This document shows, piece by piece, positions 1 through 10,031 of a stretch of DNA of 64,000 bases. Under the pieces are notes generated by a model. That model searched no databases. It saw only the letters and a list, made by a program, of their open reading frames with translations, and was not told where the DNA came from. Source of the DNA: an uncultured Hyphomicrobiales bacterium (lineage in GTDB: Bacteria > Pseudomonadota > Alphaproteobacteria > Rhizobiales > Beijerinckiaceae); contig CAIUWR010000045.1 in the NCBI GenBank assembly GCA_903902915.1, positions 124,001 to 188,000 of the forward strand. The letters run 5' to 3'. A program made the position numbers and the translations under genes. Position 1 is the first letter of the stretch, and each line of letters begins with the position of its first letter.

Positions 1-336
1 CAGCTCGACCTTCGCCCCGAACATCGCGGCGTTGGTGACAATGCCCGCCGTGATGCAGCCACAAAGGCCTGCGGCAAGATATTCGACCGGGTTGGGCGCC
101 GTGTCCTGTCCGCCCAAAGCGGCAGGCTCGTCCACGACAAGCTTGAAGCTGCGCTCGGCCGGCGCCGCATTGACGCCGCCAGCGGAAAACTGGTCGATCG
201 TGACCTCGGTCCGCGTGCCGCCGGTCCAGCTCGACTTCGCGGTGAAGCGGATCTCGGGCGACACCGCGCCGGTCTTCACCGCATCGACGAATCCGCCGAG
301 CGCCTCAAGGTTTACGCCATTCACAATATTCGTCAT
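1..336 (-). CDS. OsmC family protein (C-terminus beyond window)
   Basis: The 112 visible codons begin MTNIVNGVNLEALGG and end at the window edge, so the C-terminus is missing. The segment GLCGCITAGIVTNAAMFGAKVEL carries the cysteine and the helix typical of the OsmC/Ohr fold, preceded by the usual PNPVEYL turn. OsmC-like proteins are small cytoplasmic thiol-dependent proteins, often peroxidases for organic hydroperoxides. Whether this one is a peroxidase or a catabolic OsmC relative cannot be told without the second cysteine. An AGGAG precedes the ATG by a few bases. The next gene upstream of it on the chromosome (FIST protein) has the same orientation and ends 24 bp before this start. Confidence 0.8.
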   Translation of the reverse strand, partial: MTNIVNGVNLEALGGFVDAVKTGAVSPEIRFTAKSSWTGGTRTEVTIDQFSAGGVNAAPAERSFKLVVDEPAALGGQDTAPNPVEYLAAGLCGCITAGIVTNAAMFGAKVEL

Positions 337-359
337 TTCACCTCTCCTCATGGGAGTCG

Positions 360-1577
360 TCAGGATTTCTTTGTGGTGAACAGGCACAGCAGGCCGGTCC
401 AATCCATGGGCTTGGCCTCGCCCCGGATCGGCCCGATTTCAATGCCGCTGTAAAAGCCCAGCAACGGCGCCCGTCCGTCGATGGCGTTCTGCACGAAGCG
501 CGCATCTTCGTCATCAATGCCTGCATAGACGCCGGCCCGACCGGCGCAGTTGATATAGAGCGCGAAGAAGGGCTCCTCGTCGCCGATCTGCGTGAAAAGA
601 TCGTTCACCTTGCACGCGATATAACCAAAGTCATGGTTGCGGCTCATGAGCTGGAACCGCGTGCCGGTGACGAGCTCCGGCTCGAACATGATCAGGTGAT
701 TGCGCTTCAGATCCGTGCGCAAACACATGCAGTTACTGTAGTTCTCCTCTTCATAGGGCGCCCAGGCGTCGCCTTGGTTGACGCCAAGCATGACGTAGAA
801 AGCGAATTCGGACGGATCTCTCGAACCGCCGAGAAGCTCGGAAATCACGTCCACTGCGGGGCGTCCGTCAATCTCCATGACGGCGGCGCCCTCCGCCTGC
901 GTCACAGTATGATAGCCGCCGACCGGCGAGGCGCCGCGCAGAACGGCCGTATGCATCCCGATCTGTGGAGAAAAGGTGAGGGCGATGGCGGACTGCTGGC
1001 TGATATCGTCATCAAACCATTGGAACGTCGGCTGCCCCGCCATGTCGCCGACAAGGCCCGCCCCCACAAGATTGCTGAGCTGGGGGATCGCATCGCGGAT
1101 GCCGGCGAGCAGCGGCGTCGCCATATTCAGCTTCGTGCGCCCTGAAAGCCGATTGACGCTGTCGTAAAGGAGGAGCTTGGGAATGTCTGCGCCGTCCGCT
1201 CCAGCGGCCACGAGTTGCTTGCCGAGCGCCTCGCCAACATCGGCCTCGTGGTCAGCAAGACCGTCCGCCCGAAACAGCGAGAAATCCGACGATGCAATCG
1301 AGAAGCACGCGATGCCGCTCTGAAAACCGCCGTAGCCCAACTGCTCGTTGGACATTGTGCCGACAGCCCATCCGCCCGCCAGCCGTGCGTCAGGCCCGAT
1401 CACCGAGCGCACGCCGTCGCGCAACGCCTGGGGCTGATGTTGGCAAGTCGAGAACAGCAGCGCCAGATCGCAACTGTCGACGCCGCCTTGCGCCATGGCC
1501 ACGCGCGCCATCTCCTGGCCGGCCGCGAAACTGTCTTCGATCTCGCTGTAACCTACGCCGAGCTTCGGGGTCACCAT
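360..1577 (-). CDS. FIST domain signal-transduction protein
   Basis: About 405 residues. The N-terminal half (KLGVGYSEIEDS, then a region around LFSTCQHQPQAL and RLAGGWAVGTMSNE) fits the FIST N domain, and the C-terminal half (GRPAVDVISELLGG, then the closing GFYSGIEIGPI) fits the FIST C domain. FIST proteins are thought to be small-molecule sensors in signalling pathways; no catalytic residues are expected. An in-frame reading upstream would overlap the preceding gene; the ATG at 1577 is preferred because GGGAG lies 9 bases before it, while the ATG at 1586 has no usable spacing. It follows the receiver-PP2C gene in the same direction with about 50 bp between, so the two probably form one transcript. 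Confidence 0.82.
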   Translation of the reverse strand: MVTPKLGVGYSEIEDSFAAGQEMARVAMAQGGVDSCDLALLFSTCQHQPQALRDGVRSVIGPDARLAGGWAVGTMSNEQLGYGGFQSGIACFSIASSDFSLFRADGLADHEADVGEALGKQLVAAGADGADIPKLLLYDSVNRLSGRTKLNMATPLLAGIRDAIPQLSNLVGAGLVGDMAGQPTFQWFDDDISQQSAIALTFSPQIGMHTAVLRGASPVGGYHTVTQAEGAAVMEIDGRPAVDVISELLGGSRDPSEFAFYVMLGVNQGDAWAPYEEENYSNCMCLRTDLKRNHLIMFEPELVTGTRFQLMSRNHDFGYIACKVNDLFTQIGDEEPFFALYINCAGRAGVYAGIDDEDARFVQNAIDGRAPLLGFYSGIEIGPIRGEAKPMDWTGLLCLFTTKKS

Positions 1578-1627
1578 GGCCGCCATCTCCCAATCAAACC
1601 TGCGCAATGTCACTGCAAATATTTTTG

Positions 1628-2818
1628 TCAGCGTATGTCTGAGAGAGCTGTCGCCTCCGCATGGCCGCGACCATGCCAATCGAGCATGAGGCAGGTCATG
1701 TCGTCCGACGCCTGCTCGCTTCCGGTGAATTCATCAATGGCGACGATCAATTTTCGCATCAGCTCGCCAGGCGCCTCATGGGCCAACGCCTGCAGGTTTT
1801 GGCTGAGGCGTTCTTCGCCGTAATGTTCGCCGGAGGCGCCCACCGCTTCGGTCAAACCATCAGTGAAGAGGAAAAGCCGCTCGCCGGGCTTCAGCGCCAC
1901 GGTCATGGTCGACCAGTTCGCCTTGTTGGTAATTCCCACCGGTATGCTGATCGTCCCGGTCAGGGGAGAGACCACGCCCTCGCTATTCACCATCAGCGGC
2001 CACGGGTGGCCGGCATTGGCGTAGGATACGACGCCAGTCCGTCGGTCCAGAACGCAGTAAAGCATGGTCACGAAAAGCATTTCCGGATTATGGGCCGCCA
2101 TGAATTGATTGAGTCTGGCGACGCATTCCGCTGGATCGAGCAGGTCGCTCGCCAGCACGCGCACGAGCGCGTGGGTGACGGAGGCGACCATCGCCGCCGC
2201 GATTCCCTTGCCCGCGACGTCGGCGATGGCGAAGCCGACATGGTCCTCGTTGATCGGAATGAAATCAAAGGCGTCGCCGCCCACTTCACGCGCCGGCCGC
2301 ATGAAGCCGACAAGATCCTCCGGGCCGCCAAGCGGCCATGGGCGAGGCAGAATGCCCATCTGGACGCGACGCGCGAGGTCGAACTCCTTTTGTATCTCCA
2401 ACACCTGCACGTGAGCCTCGCGCGCGAGCCGATCCATGCGGCCCTTGTCGAGCGCCCGCTCCATCGTCCGTTCCAGATCCTCGAAGGAGATCGGCTTGGT
2501 AATGAAATCAAACGCGCCGCGGTTCATGCCCGCGCGAATATTGGCCATATCGCCGTAAGCCGACACGATAATGGACTTCGCCGTCAGATGGGCGCGTTCC
2601 GACAGGCGCTCCAGGAGCGTCAATCCATCCATGACCGGCATGTTGATGTCGGTGATGATGAGTTCGATATCGGGCGTCGCATCAATGATTTCAAGCGCTT
2701 GTTCGCCATCGTGGGCAAACAACAGATTGATTTTCCCCGCGCGCACGGCGTGCCGAAAGCGCTGACGGATCAACGGCTCGACATCAACTTCATCGTCAAC
2801 AACGAGAATGTTCGCCAT
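1628..2818 (-). CDS. Response regulator with PP2C/SpoIIE-type serine phosphatase domain
   Basis: 396 residues. A CheY-like receiver comes first (ILVVDDE at 4-10, probable phospho-acceptor D57 in TDINMP, conserved K108 in ITKPI), then a coiled linker (about 115-150), then an RsbU/SpoIIE-type PP2C phosphatase with VGGDAFD near 179-185, DVAGKG near 200-205 and the C-terminal DGLTEA and DDMT motifs with metal-binding aspartates. Phosphorylation of the receiver presumably controls dephosphorylation of an anti-sigma-factor antagonist or a similar Ser/Thr-phosphoprotein. No anti-sigma or STAS gene is nearby. The ATG at 2818 with GGGA 6 bases upstream is chosen over the TTG four codons earlier. The FIST gene downstream is a plausible partner. 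Confidence 0.88.
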   Translation of the reverse strand: MANILVVDDEVDVEPLIRQRFRHAVRAGKINLLFAHDGEQALEIIDATPDIELIITDINMPVMDGLTLLERLSERAHLTAKSIIVSAYGDMANIRAGMNRGAFDFITKPISFEDLERTMERALDKGRMDRLAREAHVQVLEIQKEFDLARRVQMGILPRPWPLGGPEDLVGFMRPAREVGGDAFDFIPINEDHVGFAIADVAGKGIAAAMVASVTHALVRVLASDLLDPAECVARLNQFMAAHNPEMLFVTMLYCVLDRRTGVVSYANAGHPWPLMVNSEGVVSPLTGTISIPVGITNKANWSTMTVALKPGERLFLFTDGLTEAVGASGEHYGEERLSQNLQALAHEAPGELMRKLIVAIDEFTGSEQASDDMTCLMLDWHGRGHAEATALSDIR

Positions 2819-3107
2819 CAAGCGTCCCAAACTTCACTCAACTCTAAAGGCGACCTAATCAGGTTTTGTGTCTTATTTAAAGATGATTGAATCAATTAAT
2901 GTTCGGCGCTTTGGCTCCAAACATGAGGGGCGAAAGCTAATGTTCTGATCTCAATACGATTTAAAAAATTAACTTCGTTGGAAGAGCGCGGGAGGGTCCT
3001 GGCGTCGGCGCTGGACACGCATCTGGCGGGGCTTGACGGGTCAAGCTTCGAAACCGGCTACGGGCGGCTTAGCCTACCAGCTTTCTTCCTATCATCATCA
3101 GGTTGAG
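2819..3107. other. Intergenic stretch between phosphatase gene and tRNA
   Basis: No gene is seen. The part at about 2830-2990 is clearly AT-richer than the surroundings and probably holds the promoter of the receiver-PP2C gene. A 7-bp perfect inverted repeat (GCTTGAC-GG-GTCAAGC, 3031-3046) lies downstream of the tRNA on its transcribed strand. It has no T-run, so a terminator role is unproven. Confidence 0.4.
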
Positions 3108-3183
3108 TGGTGGGCCGGGCAGGACTCGAACCTGCAACCAGACCGTTATGAGCGGTCGGCTCTAACCATTGAGCTACCGGCCC
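3108..3183 (-). tRNA. tRNA with CAU anticodon (Ile2 or elongator Met)
   Basis: A full cloverleaf is readable on the minus strand: acceptor stem GGGCCGG/CCGGCCC, D arm GCTCAATGGTTAGAGC, anticodon stem GACCG/CGGTC with loop CTCATAA (anticodon CAT), T arm GCAGG-TTCGAGT-CCTGC, discriminator A and an encoded CCA end. The anticodon is shared by elongator tRNA-Met and the lysidine-modified tRNA-Ile2. It is not initiator tRNA, because the acceptor stem starts with a paired G and the anticodon stem lacks the three G-C pairs. The identity needs comparison with genome-wide CAU tRNAs. Confidence 0.93.
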
Positions 3184-3235
3184 ATGAGCGAACCCATGGG
3201 ATCGTGCGTTCAGATAGCCATAACTGGCCGGGAGT

Positions 3236-3649
3236 TCAACTGTCAGGCTGCGCCAGGGGCGGGATGGGGCGCGGGCGGCCGCTGTCGTCGATGGCGACGA
3301 AGGTGAAGGTGGCGAAGGTGACCTTTTCGCGCCGCGTGGTCTGGAAGCGCTGGGCGAAGGCTTCGATATGGATCTTCATCGACGTGCGGCCGATGCTCTC
3401 CACCTCCGTATAGACCTCCAGCACGTCGCCCACCTTCATGGGGGCGATGAAGGTCATGGCGTCCACCTTGACGGTCGCCACGCGCCCCTGCGCCCGCTCC
3501 ACGCCCGCGATGCCGCCCGCCTGATCCATCTGCGACATGACCCAGCCGCCGAAAATATCGCCATTGGCGTTGGTGTCGGCGGGCATGGCGATGGTGCGCA
3601 CGGTCAATTGGCCGCGCGGAGGGCCGTTATGCTGGACAGATGAAGCCAT
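3236..3649 (-). CDS. Acyl-CoA thioesterase, YciA-type hotdog fold
   Basis: 137 residues. The signature NANGDIFGGWVMSQMDQAGG is the hotdog catalytic region of the YciA/BACH family, followed by KVDAMTFIAPMKVGD and the strand region RTSMKIHIEAF. These cytoplasmic enzymes hydrolyse acyl-CoAs to free acid and CoA, usually as hexamers. The ATG at 3649 is used; an in-frame TTG two codons upstream is less likely. No operon partner: the tRNA lies downstream and a HlyU-like gene upstream in the same direction. The chain length accepted cannot be told from the sequence. Confidence 0.88.
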   Translation of the reverse strand: MASSVQHNGPPRGQLTVRTIAMPADTNANGDIFGGWVMSQMDQAGGIAGVERAQGRVATVKVDAMTFIAPMKVGDVLEVYTEVESIGRTSMKIHIEAFAQRFQTTRREKVTFATFTFVAIDDSGRPRPIPPLAQPDS

Positions 3650-3736
3650 GATCAAATCTCACAATAAAAAGGCGGCTAACTGTGCCCCTCCCCGCGCCCA
3701 CCTGCAAGACGCGAAAACGTGAACGGAGCGCGGCCC

Positions 3737-4036
3737 TCAGTCCGCAGCCCCTGCAAACAGGCGCGCGCCCGTCTGGTCGATGATCTGACGACCCTTGAAC
3801 AGAGTCATTTCGATGGCGTCGTCCACGGTGGAGAAACGGTCGGCGCGCACATAACGATGCTCGCGGCGCACCCCGTCCACCTCGCGGGAGATCACCCCGC
3901 AAAGCTGGAACTTGCCCTCTTCCTCATAGGGCGTGGCGCGAATCTCGAAGCCCTCATAGGGCTCGACCCGCTCCGGCAAGGCCTTGCTCGCCGGGCCTGA
4001 CCCGCCGATGCCGAGGAGTTTCTTGAGGAAGGACAT
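3737..4036 (-). CDS. HlyU family protein
   Basis: 99 residues beginning MSFLKKLLGIGG and containing PYEGFEIRATPYEEEGKFQLCGVI, the arrangement of the short HlyU family. HlyU was named as a transcriptional activator of haemolysin in Vibrio. Alphaproteobacterial members are widespread and mostly uncharacterised, so a regulatory role here is only possible. An upstream in-frame start at 4123 was rejected because it would add 29 atypical residues. The gene is divergent from the large restriction/methyltransferase gene, with 138 bp between the two starts. Confidence 0.75.
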   Translation of the reverse strand: MSFLKKLLGIGGSGPASKALPERVEPYEGFEIRATPYEEEGKFQLCGVISREVDGVRREHRYVRADRFSTVDDAIEMTLFKGRQIIDQTGARLFAGAAD

Positions 4037-4132
4037 GGTGCTCGTTCCGTTCGGGGAAGCGCGCAGCATAGCGGATCGCGCGCCCCGATGCACCCTTCGC
4101 GAAAAGCCCTGCTTACGTCGCAAAGGCGAATC

Positions 4133-4160
4133 AGTTACGTTTATTGATCTTTATGTAACT
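4133..4160. promoter_or_regulatory. Inverted repeat just upstream of the ISP-like gene
   Basis: AGTTAC (4133-4138) and GTAACT (4155-4160) form a perfect 6-bp inverted repeat with a 16-base AT-rich spacer, ending 14 bases before the TTG start. The position fits an operator or a promoter-overlapping control site. No protein can be assigned to it. Confidence 0.35.
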
Positions 4161-4174
4161 TTCAGGACATAGCC

Positions 4175-7100
4175 TTGGCGAAAGCTCCCACACTGGCGGA
4201 TGCGGTCTCGAACTTCGGCCTCAGCGCAAAGGCCAAACTCTCCAATCCCTCCATCAAGGGCGCGCCGGAAGATCAGTTGCGGGCGCCCCTTGAAGCCCTG
4301 GTCAAAACTCTCGCCGTGCTTGGCGGCATAAATGGCGACGTTGATCTGGTGGGAGAGACTACTCTCTCCCACCTCGCCATAAGGCCCGATTACGCGGTGT
4401 CGGTGGGAAAGGCTTTGGTCGGCTTCATCGAGGTGAAAGCGCCGGGCAAGGGCGCCGATGCCCGCAAGTTCACCGATCCCCATGACAAGGCGCAATGGGC
4501 CAAGCTCAAGGCCCTGCCAAACCTGCTTTATACGGACGGCGCCAGTTTCAGCCTGTGGCGCAATGGGGAGCTGGCGAGCAAGATCATCGAACTTCAAGGC
4601 GACCTCCGCAGCGCCGGATCAAAGCTCGCCGCACCTGATGGCCTGCCCCCGCTGCTCAACGACTTTCTGTCCTGGGCGCCCCAGCCGCCGCAAAACGCCA
4701 AAGGCCTCGCGGAGGTTTCCGCCCGCCTCTGCCGCCTGCTGCGCGATGAAGCGCTGGAGCTGATCGCGCTCGGCGACGCCAGCCTTGCGGCGCTGGCGCA
4801 GGACTGGCGCCATCTACTGTTTCCCAACGCCAGCGACGAGCAATTCGCCGATGGCTATGCGCAGGCCGTCACCTTCGGCCTGCTCATCGCCCGCGCCTTC
4901 GACATCGCGCTGACGGACGGCGTCGACCTTGCGGCGGTGAAGCTGAAGAAATCGAATTCCCTCATCGGCACGGCGCTGTCGCTGCTGACCGAAAACGAGG
5001 ATCTGCAAAAGGCGCTCGGCACGTCCCTCAAGACGATGACGCGGGTGTTCGATGCGGTGAACTGGGCGAAGATCAATGCGGACAAGGACGCCTGGTTGAA
5101 TTTCTACGAAGATTTTCTGGAAGTCTACGACAACCGGCTTCGCAAGCTCACAGGCTCCTATTATACGCCGCCTGAAGTGGTGAGCGCCATGGTGCGGTTG
5201 GTGGACGAGGCATTGCGCGGGCCGCTGTTCGAGCGGCCCATGGGCATCGCCTCGCCGGACGTCACCGTGGCCGATCCTGCGGTGGGCACGGGCACCTTCC
5301 TGCTGGGGGTGATGCGCCAGATCGCCGCCAATGTGGAGGCGGATCAGGGCAAGGGCGCGGTTCATGCGGAGTTGCTCGCGGCCATGAAGCGCATCTTCGG
5401 CTTCGAGCTGCAATTTGGGCCCTTCGCGGTGGCGCAATTGCGCGTCATCGCCGAATGGCGCGCGCTGGCGGCGGTGAACGAGGACGATGCGGAGCTGTCG
5501 AAGAATCTGCGTCTCTACATCACCGACACGCTCGACAATCCCTTTGTGGAAGACGAACAATTGCCGCAGGTGGTGGAAGCGGTCGCCAAATCGCGCCGCG
5601 AAGCCAACCGCATGAAACGCGCGCAGCCGATCACGGTGGTGATCGGGAACCCGCCGTATAAAAATCGCGCAATGGGACTTGGTGGCTGGATCGAGAAAGG
5701 ATCGACCGGCAGATCGAACCCGCTAGATCACTGGCAGCCGCCTGCTGCATGGGGGCTCTCGGTCCATACGCACCACCTCAGAAACCTCTATATCTATTTC
5801 TGGCGCTGGGCGACACTGAAGGTCTTTGGAAGCGGCTGGAATGCAGCCACCGGCGAAGCAGAACCAGATCGACACGGGCTGGTTTGCTTTATTTCCGCAG
5901 CCGGGTTTATCGCGGGCGACGCATTTCAAAAAATGCGCGAGGAACTTCGCCGCGACGCCAGCCAAATCTGGGTCATCGACTGCTCGCCAGAGGGACATCA
6001 GCCCGATGTTCCAACCCGCATCTTTCAAGGCGTGCAGCAGCCGGTGTGCATCGTGATGCTGGCGCGCGCCGCCAATAAAACGCGAAGCCAGCCCGCGCAG
6101 GTCAGGTTCACACGACTGGCCGAGGGACGCCGGGCCGAAAAATTCAAGGCGCTCGCCAATCTTTCGCTTAATGATCAAAGCTGGCGCCTTGGCCCCTCGG
6201 GATGGCGAGAACCGTTTCTTCCTATGGCCGCTTCGGTGTGGTCCAGCTACGCCTCACTTCAGAGCCTGTTCGACTGGGCAGGTTCAGGCGTCACGCCCCA
6301 TCGCACATGGCCCATCGCGCCGGATGTGCAGACATTGGAAAAACGATGGGACGCCATTATAAAAAGCAAAGACCTCAAGACAAAAGCGCACCTCTTTCAT
6401 GCTGACAGTGATCGCGATGTGACAAAATTGGTCAGAGCCGACCTGGGCGCTCACACCGTTCGGCGGATCACAGTTGCAGATGACAAAGGGAGCGTTGAAC
6501 CGCCGGTTCGCTATGCTTTCCGTTCCTTCGACCGGCAATGGATCATTCCCGATCATCGCTTGCTGAGCAGGGCGCGCCCGCGCCTCTGGGCGCATCACTC
6601 CAAAACCCAAATCTACATCACCGCCATCGAGCGCACGGCGCCCAAAGCTGGCCCCGCCATCACGCTCACCAATCTGATCCCCGACCTCGACCACTACAAC
6701 GGTCGCGGCGGCCGCGTTTACCCCCTCTGGGCCGACGCCCGCGCCACGCAGCCCAATATCAAGGTGCAGGCGCTGCATCTTCTGGCGCAGACCTATGGGG
6801 AGCCCGTGGGGCCGGAGGATCTGTTCGCCTATATGGCGGGGGTCATGGCGCATCCCGCCTTCACCGCGCGTTTCGCGGCGGACCTCATCCAGCCCGGCCT
6901 GCGCCTGCCCCTCACCGCCGACGCCGAACTGTTCTGGAAGGCGGTCGCGCTGGGCCGTGAGGTGGTTTGGCTGCATAGCTATGGGGAGCGTTTCGTCGAC
7001 CCCGCCGCCGGCCGCCCCAAGGGCCCGCCGCGCCTGCCCGCAGGACAGCGCCCCACCATGCCGGCAAAGGGCGCCATACCCTCCGCCTCCCTGCCCGACA

Positions 7101-7489
7101 CGATGGACCATGATGCGGCGAAGAACCGCCTGCATGTGGGCGAGGGCTATATCGACAATGTCACCAAGGCCATGTGGGATTATGAAGTGTCCGGCAAACC
7201 GGTGCTGTGGCACTGGTTCAGCTATCGCAAAGCCGACCGTTCGCGCCCCATGATCGGCGACCGGCGCCCGCCCTCGCCGCTGGAAAAAATCCAGCCCGAC
7301 GGCTGGCTCGCCGAATATACAAGCGACCTCATCAATCTGTTGAACGTTCTGGGCCGAGTGATCGCGCTGGAGCCCGTGCAAGCCAGTATGCTGGACGCCA
7401 TTTGCGTGGGCCCGCTGATGACGAGGACCGCTCTCGCCGCCGCCGGGCTTTTGGAGACGGCGACCGTGGCGGACGAGCCAGTCGCCTGA
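4175..7489 (+). CDS. Type ISP-like restriction/adenine-specific methyltransferase, helicase-less
   Basis: 1104 residues, TTG start with AGGA upstream. An N-terminal PD-(D/E)xK-like pattern (D72, then E86-V-K88 in FIEVKAPGKG) suggests a nuclease domain. A helical region with SYYTPPEVV leads into an N6-adenine methyltransferase fold: SAM-binding motif DPAVGTGTF at 367-375 and catalytic NPPY at 492-495. The C-terminus (DNVTKAMWDYEVSGKPVLWHW; SPLEKIQPDGW; YTSDLINLLNVLGRVIALEP) resembles the specificity domain of type ISP enzymes such as LlaBIII. The RecA-like helicase of classical ISP enzymes, which exceed 1500 residues, is absent. It probably methylates, and perhaps cuts, DNA at a specific site. 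Codons about 490-795 look compositionally different from the rest. There is no separate restriction gene nearby. Confidence 0.85.
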   Translation: MAKAPTLADAVSNFGLSAKAKLSNPSIKGAPEDQLRAPLEALVKTLAVLGGINGDVDLVGETTLSHLAIRPDYAVSVGKALVGFIEVKAPGKGADARKFTDPHDKAQWAKLKALPNLLYTDGASFSLWRNGELASKIIELQGDLRSAGSKLAAPDGLPPLLNDFLSWAPQPPQNAKGLAEVSARLCRLLRDEALELIALGDASLAALAQDWRHLLFPNASDEQFADGYAQAVTFGLLIARAFDIALTDGVDLAAVKLKKSNSLIGTALSLLTENEDLQKALGTSLKTMTRVFDAVNWAKINADKDAWLNFYEDFLEVYDNRLRKLTGSYYTPPEVVSAMVRLVDEALRGPLFERPMGIASPDVTVADPAVGTGTFLLGVMRQIAANVEADQGKGAVHAELLAAMKRIFGFELQFGPFAVAQLRVIAEWRALAAVNEDDAELSKNLRLYITDTLDNPFVEDEQLPQVVEAVAKSRREANRMKRAQPITVVIGNPPYKNRAMGLGGWIEKGSTGRSNPLDHWQPPAAWGLSVHTHHLRNLYIYFWRWATLKVFGSGWNAATGEAEPDRHGLVCFISAAGFIAGDAFQKMREELRRDASQIWVIDCSPEGHQPDVPTRIFQGVQQPVCIVMLARAANKTRSQPAQVRFTRLAEGRRAEKFKALANLSLNDQSWRLGPSGWREPFLPMAASVWSSYASLQSLFDWAGSGVTPHRTWPIAPDVQTLEKRWDAIIKSKDLKTKAHLFHADSDRDVTKLVRADLGAHTVRRITVADDKGSVEPPVRYAFRSFDRQWIIPDHRLLSRARPRLWAHHSKTQIYITAIERTAPKAGPAITLTNLIPDLDHYNGRGGRVYPLWADARATQPNIKVQALHLLAQTYGEPVGPEDLFAYMAGVMAHPAFTARFAADLIQPGLRLPLTADAELFWKAVALGREVVWLHSYGERFVDPAAGRPKGPPRLPAGQRPTMPAKGAIPSASLPDTMDHDAAKNRLHVGEGYIDNVTKAMWDYEVSGKPVLWHWFSYRKADRSRPMIGDRRPPSPLEKIQPDGWLAEYTSDLINLLNVLGRVIALEPVQASMLDAICVGPLMTRTALAAAGLLETATVADEPVA

Positions 7490-7503
7490 TCCTGTAGACA
7501 ACC

Positions 7504-7536
7504 GTCGCGCCTGCCTCGCATGAGGCCGCGCGCGAC
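7504..7536. other. Imperfect hairpin after the ISP-like gene
   Basis: GTCGCGC (7504-7510) pairs with GCGCGAC (7530-7536), and inside it GCCTC (7513-7517) pairs with GAGGC (7522-7526). There is no T-run on either side, so it may be an attenuator, an mRNA-stabilising 3' structure or a chance GC-rich fold. Confidence 0.3.
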
Positions 7537-7569
7537 GCTATGATACGCCTTCACTTGCGACAGAGACCC

Positions 7570-7848
7570 ATGCGCCAGCCAGACCTTTTCGATACGAACC
7601 CGCAATTGGATCTCCTCGACGAGGATCGTCCCGCGCTGGTCTATCGCGCCGATCCGCAGAAGGTTCGCCTTGAGCTGCAAGCTGTGCTCGCCAAGGCGCA
7701 GGCGGCGTCAAGCCTGCCGTGGTCGATGGAGGCCCTGCGCTACCACCAGACCGTCTTCCCGCAGATGTCCCGCTGGCTGCCCGAGGACGAGGCCGCACAA
7801 TTGTGCTTTGCATTCGCGCAGGAAGTGGAGCGCTTGCTGGCGGCGTGA
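7570..7848 (+). CDS. Conserved hypothetical protein
   Basis: 92 residues starting [14 protein letters not shown]. No domain is recognised with certainty. It is acidic with amphipathic helices, and the centre ([23 protein letters not shown]) looks like a compact conserved helical core, ending in an acidic helix ([19 protein letters not shown]). The ATG at 7570 is preferred to one 30 bases earlier, since the shorter form begins at the conserved-looking PDLFD segment. It follows the ISP-like gene by 80 bp in the same direction and converges on rpoD. Dependence on the ISP-like gene is unproven. Confidence 0.65.
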   Translation: MRQPDLFDTNPQLDLLDEDRPALVYRADPQKVRLELQAVLAKAQAASSLPWSMEALRYHQTVFPQMSRWLPEDEAAQLCFAFAQEVERLLAA

Positions 7849-7851
7849 AAC

Positions 7852-7881
7852 AAAAACGCGGACCAGAAGGCCCGCGCTTTT
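7852..7881 (-). terminator. Rho-independent terminator of rpoD
   Basis: CGCGGACC (7857-7864) and GGCCCGCG (7869-7876) form an 8-position stem with one mismatch and an AGAA loop. Read on the minus strand it is followed by TTTTTG. It sits just after the rpoD stop, and a TTTT on the other side could let it also serve the convergent small gene. Confidence 0.75.
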
Positions 7882-7897
7882 CATCACCTTCTGGCGC

Positions 7898-9901
<2,004 letters not shown>

Positions 9902-10003
9902 TTCGCCCAACTCCGATGCGTCGCGACGAGCGCCACGTCACAAAATAAGCGGACGGCCCATATGGAGCCGCCCTGATTCGCAAGACACTTTGGCCTCGCT
10001 GGA

Positions 10004-10018
10004 TTAAGCTCAGCTTAA
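10004..10018. promoter_or_regulatory. CtrA-type box upstream of rpoD
   Basis: TTAAGCTCAGCTTAA is a perfect 7-1-7 palindrome and an exact match to the TTAA-N7-TTAA binding consensus of the alphaproteobacterial cell-cycle regulator CtrA, with CC following as in the extended consensus. It lies about 100 bases before the rpoD start and 14 bases after the dnaG stop. Confidence 0.55.
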
Positions 10019-10031
10019 CCAAGCCCGTCGC

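Noticed and set aside
3033-3413. Open frame with WAGQDSNLQPDRYERSALTIE
   Set aside because: This is the well-known false protein from translating across a tRNA on the other strand; the tRNA occupies 3108-3183 and a thioesterase gene covers the rest.
4175-7848. Genomic island with integrase
   Set aside because: The ISP-like gene could be acquired, but there is no integrase, no direct repeat and no tRNA edge at the right distance (the tRNA at 3.1 kb is separated by two core-like genes).
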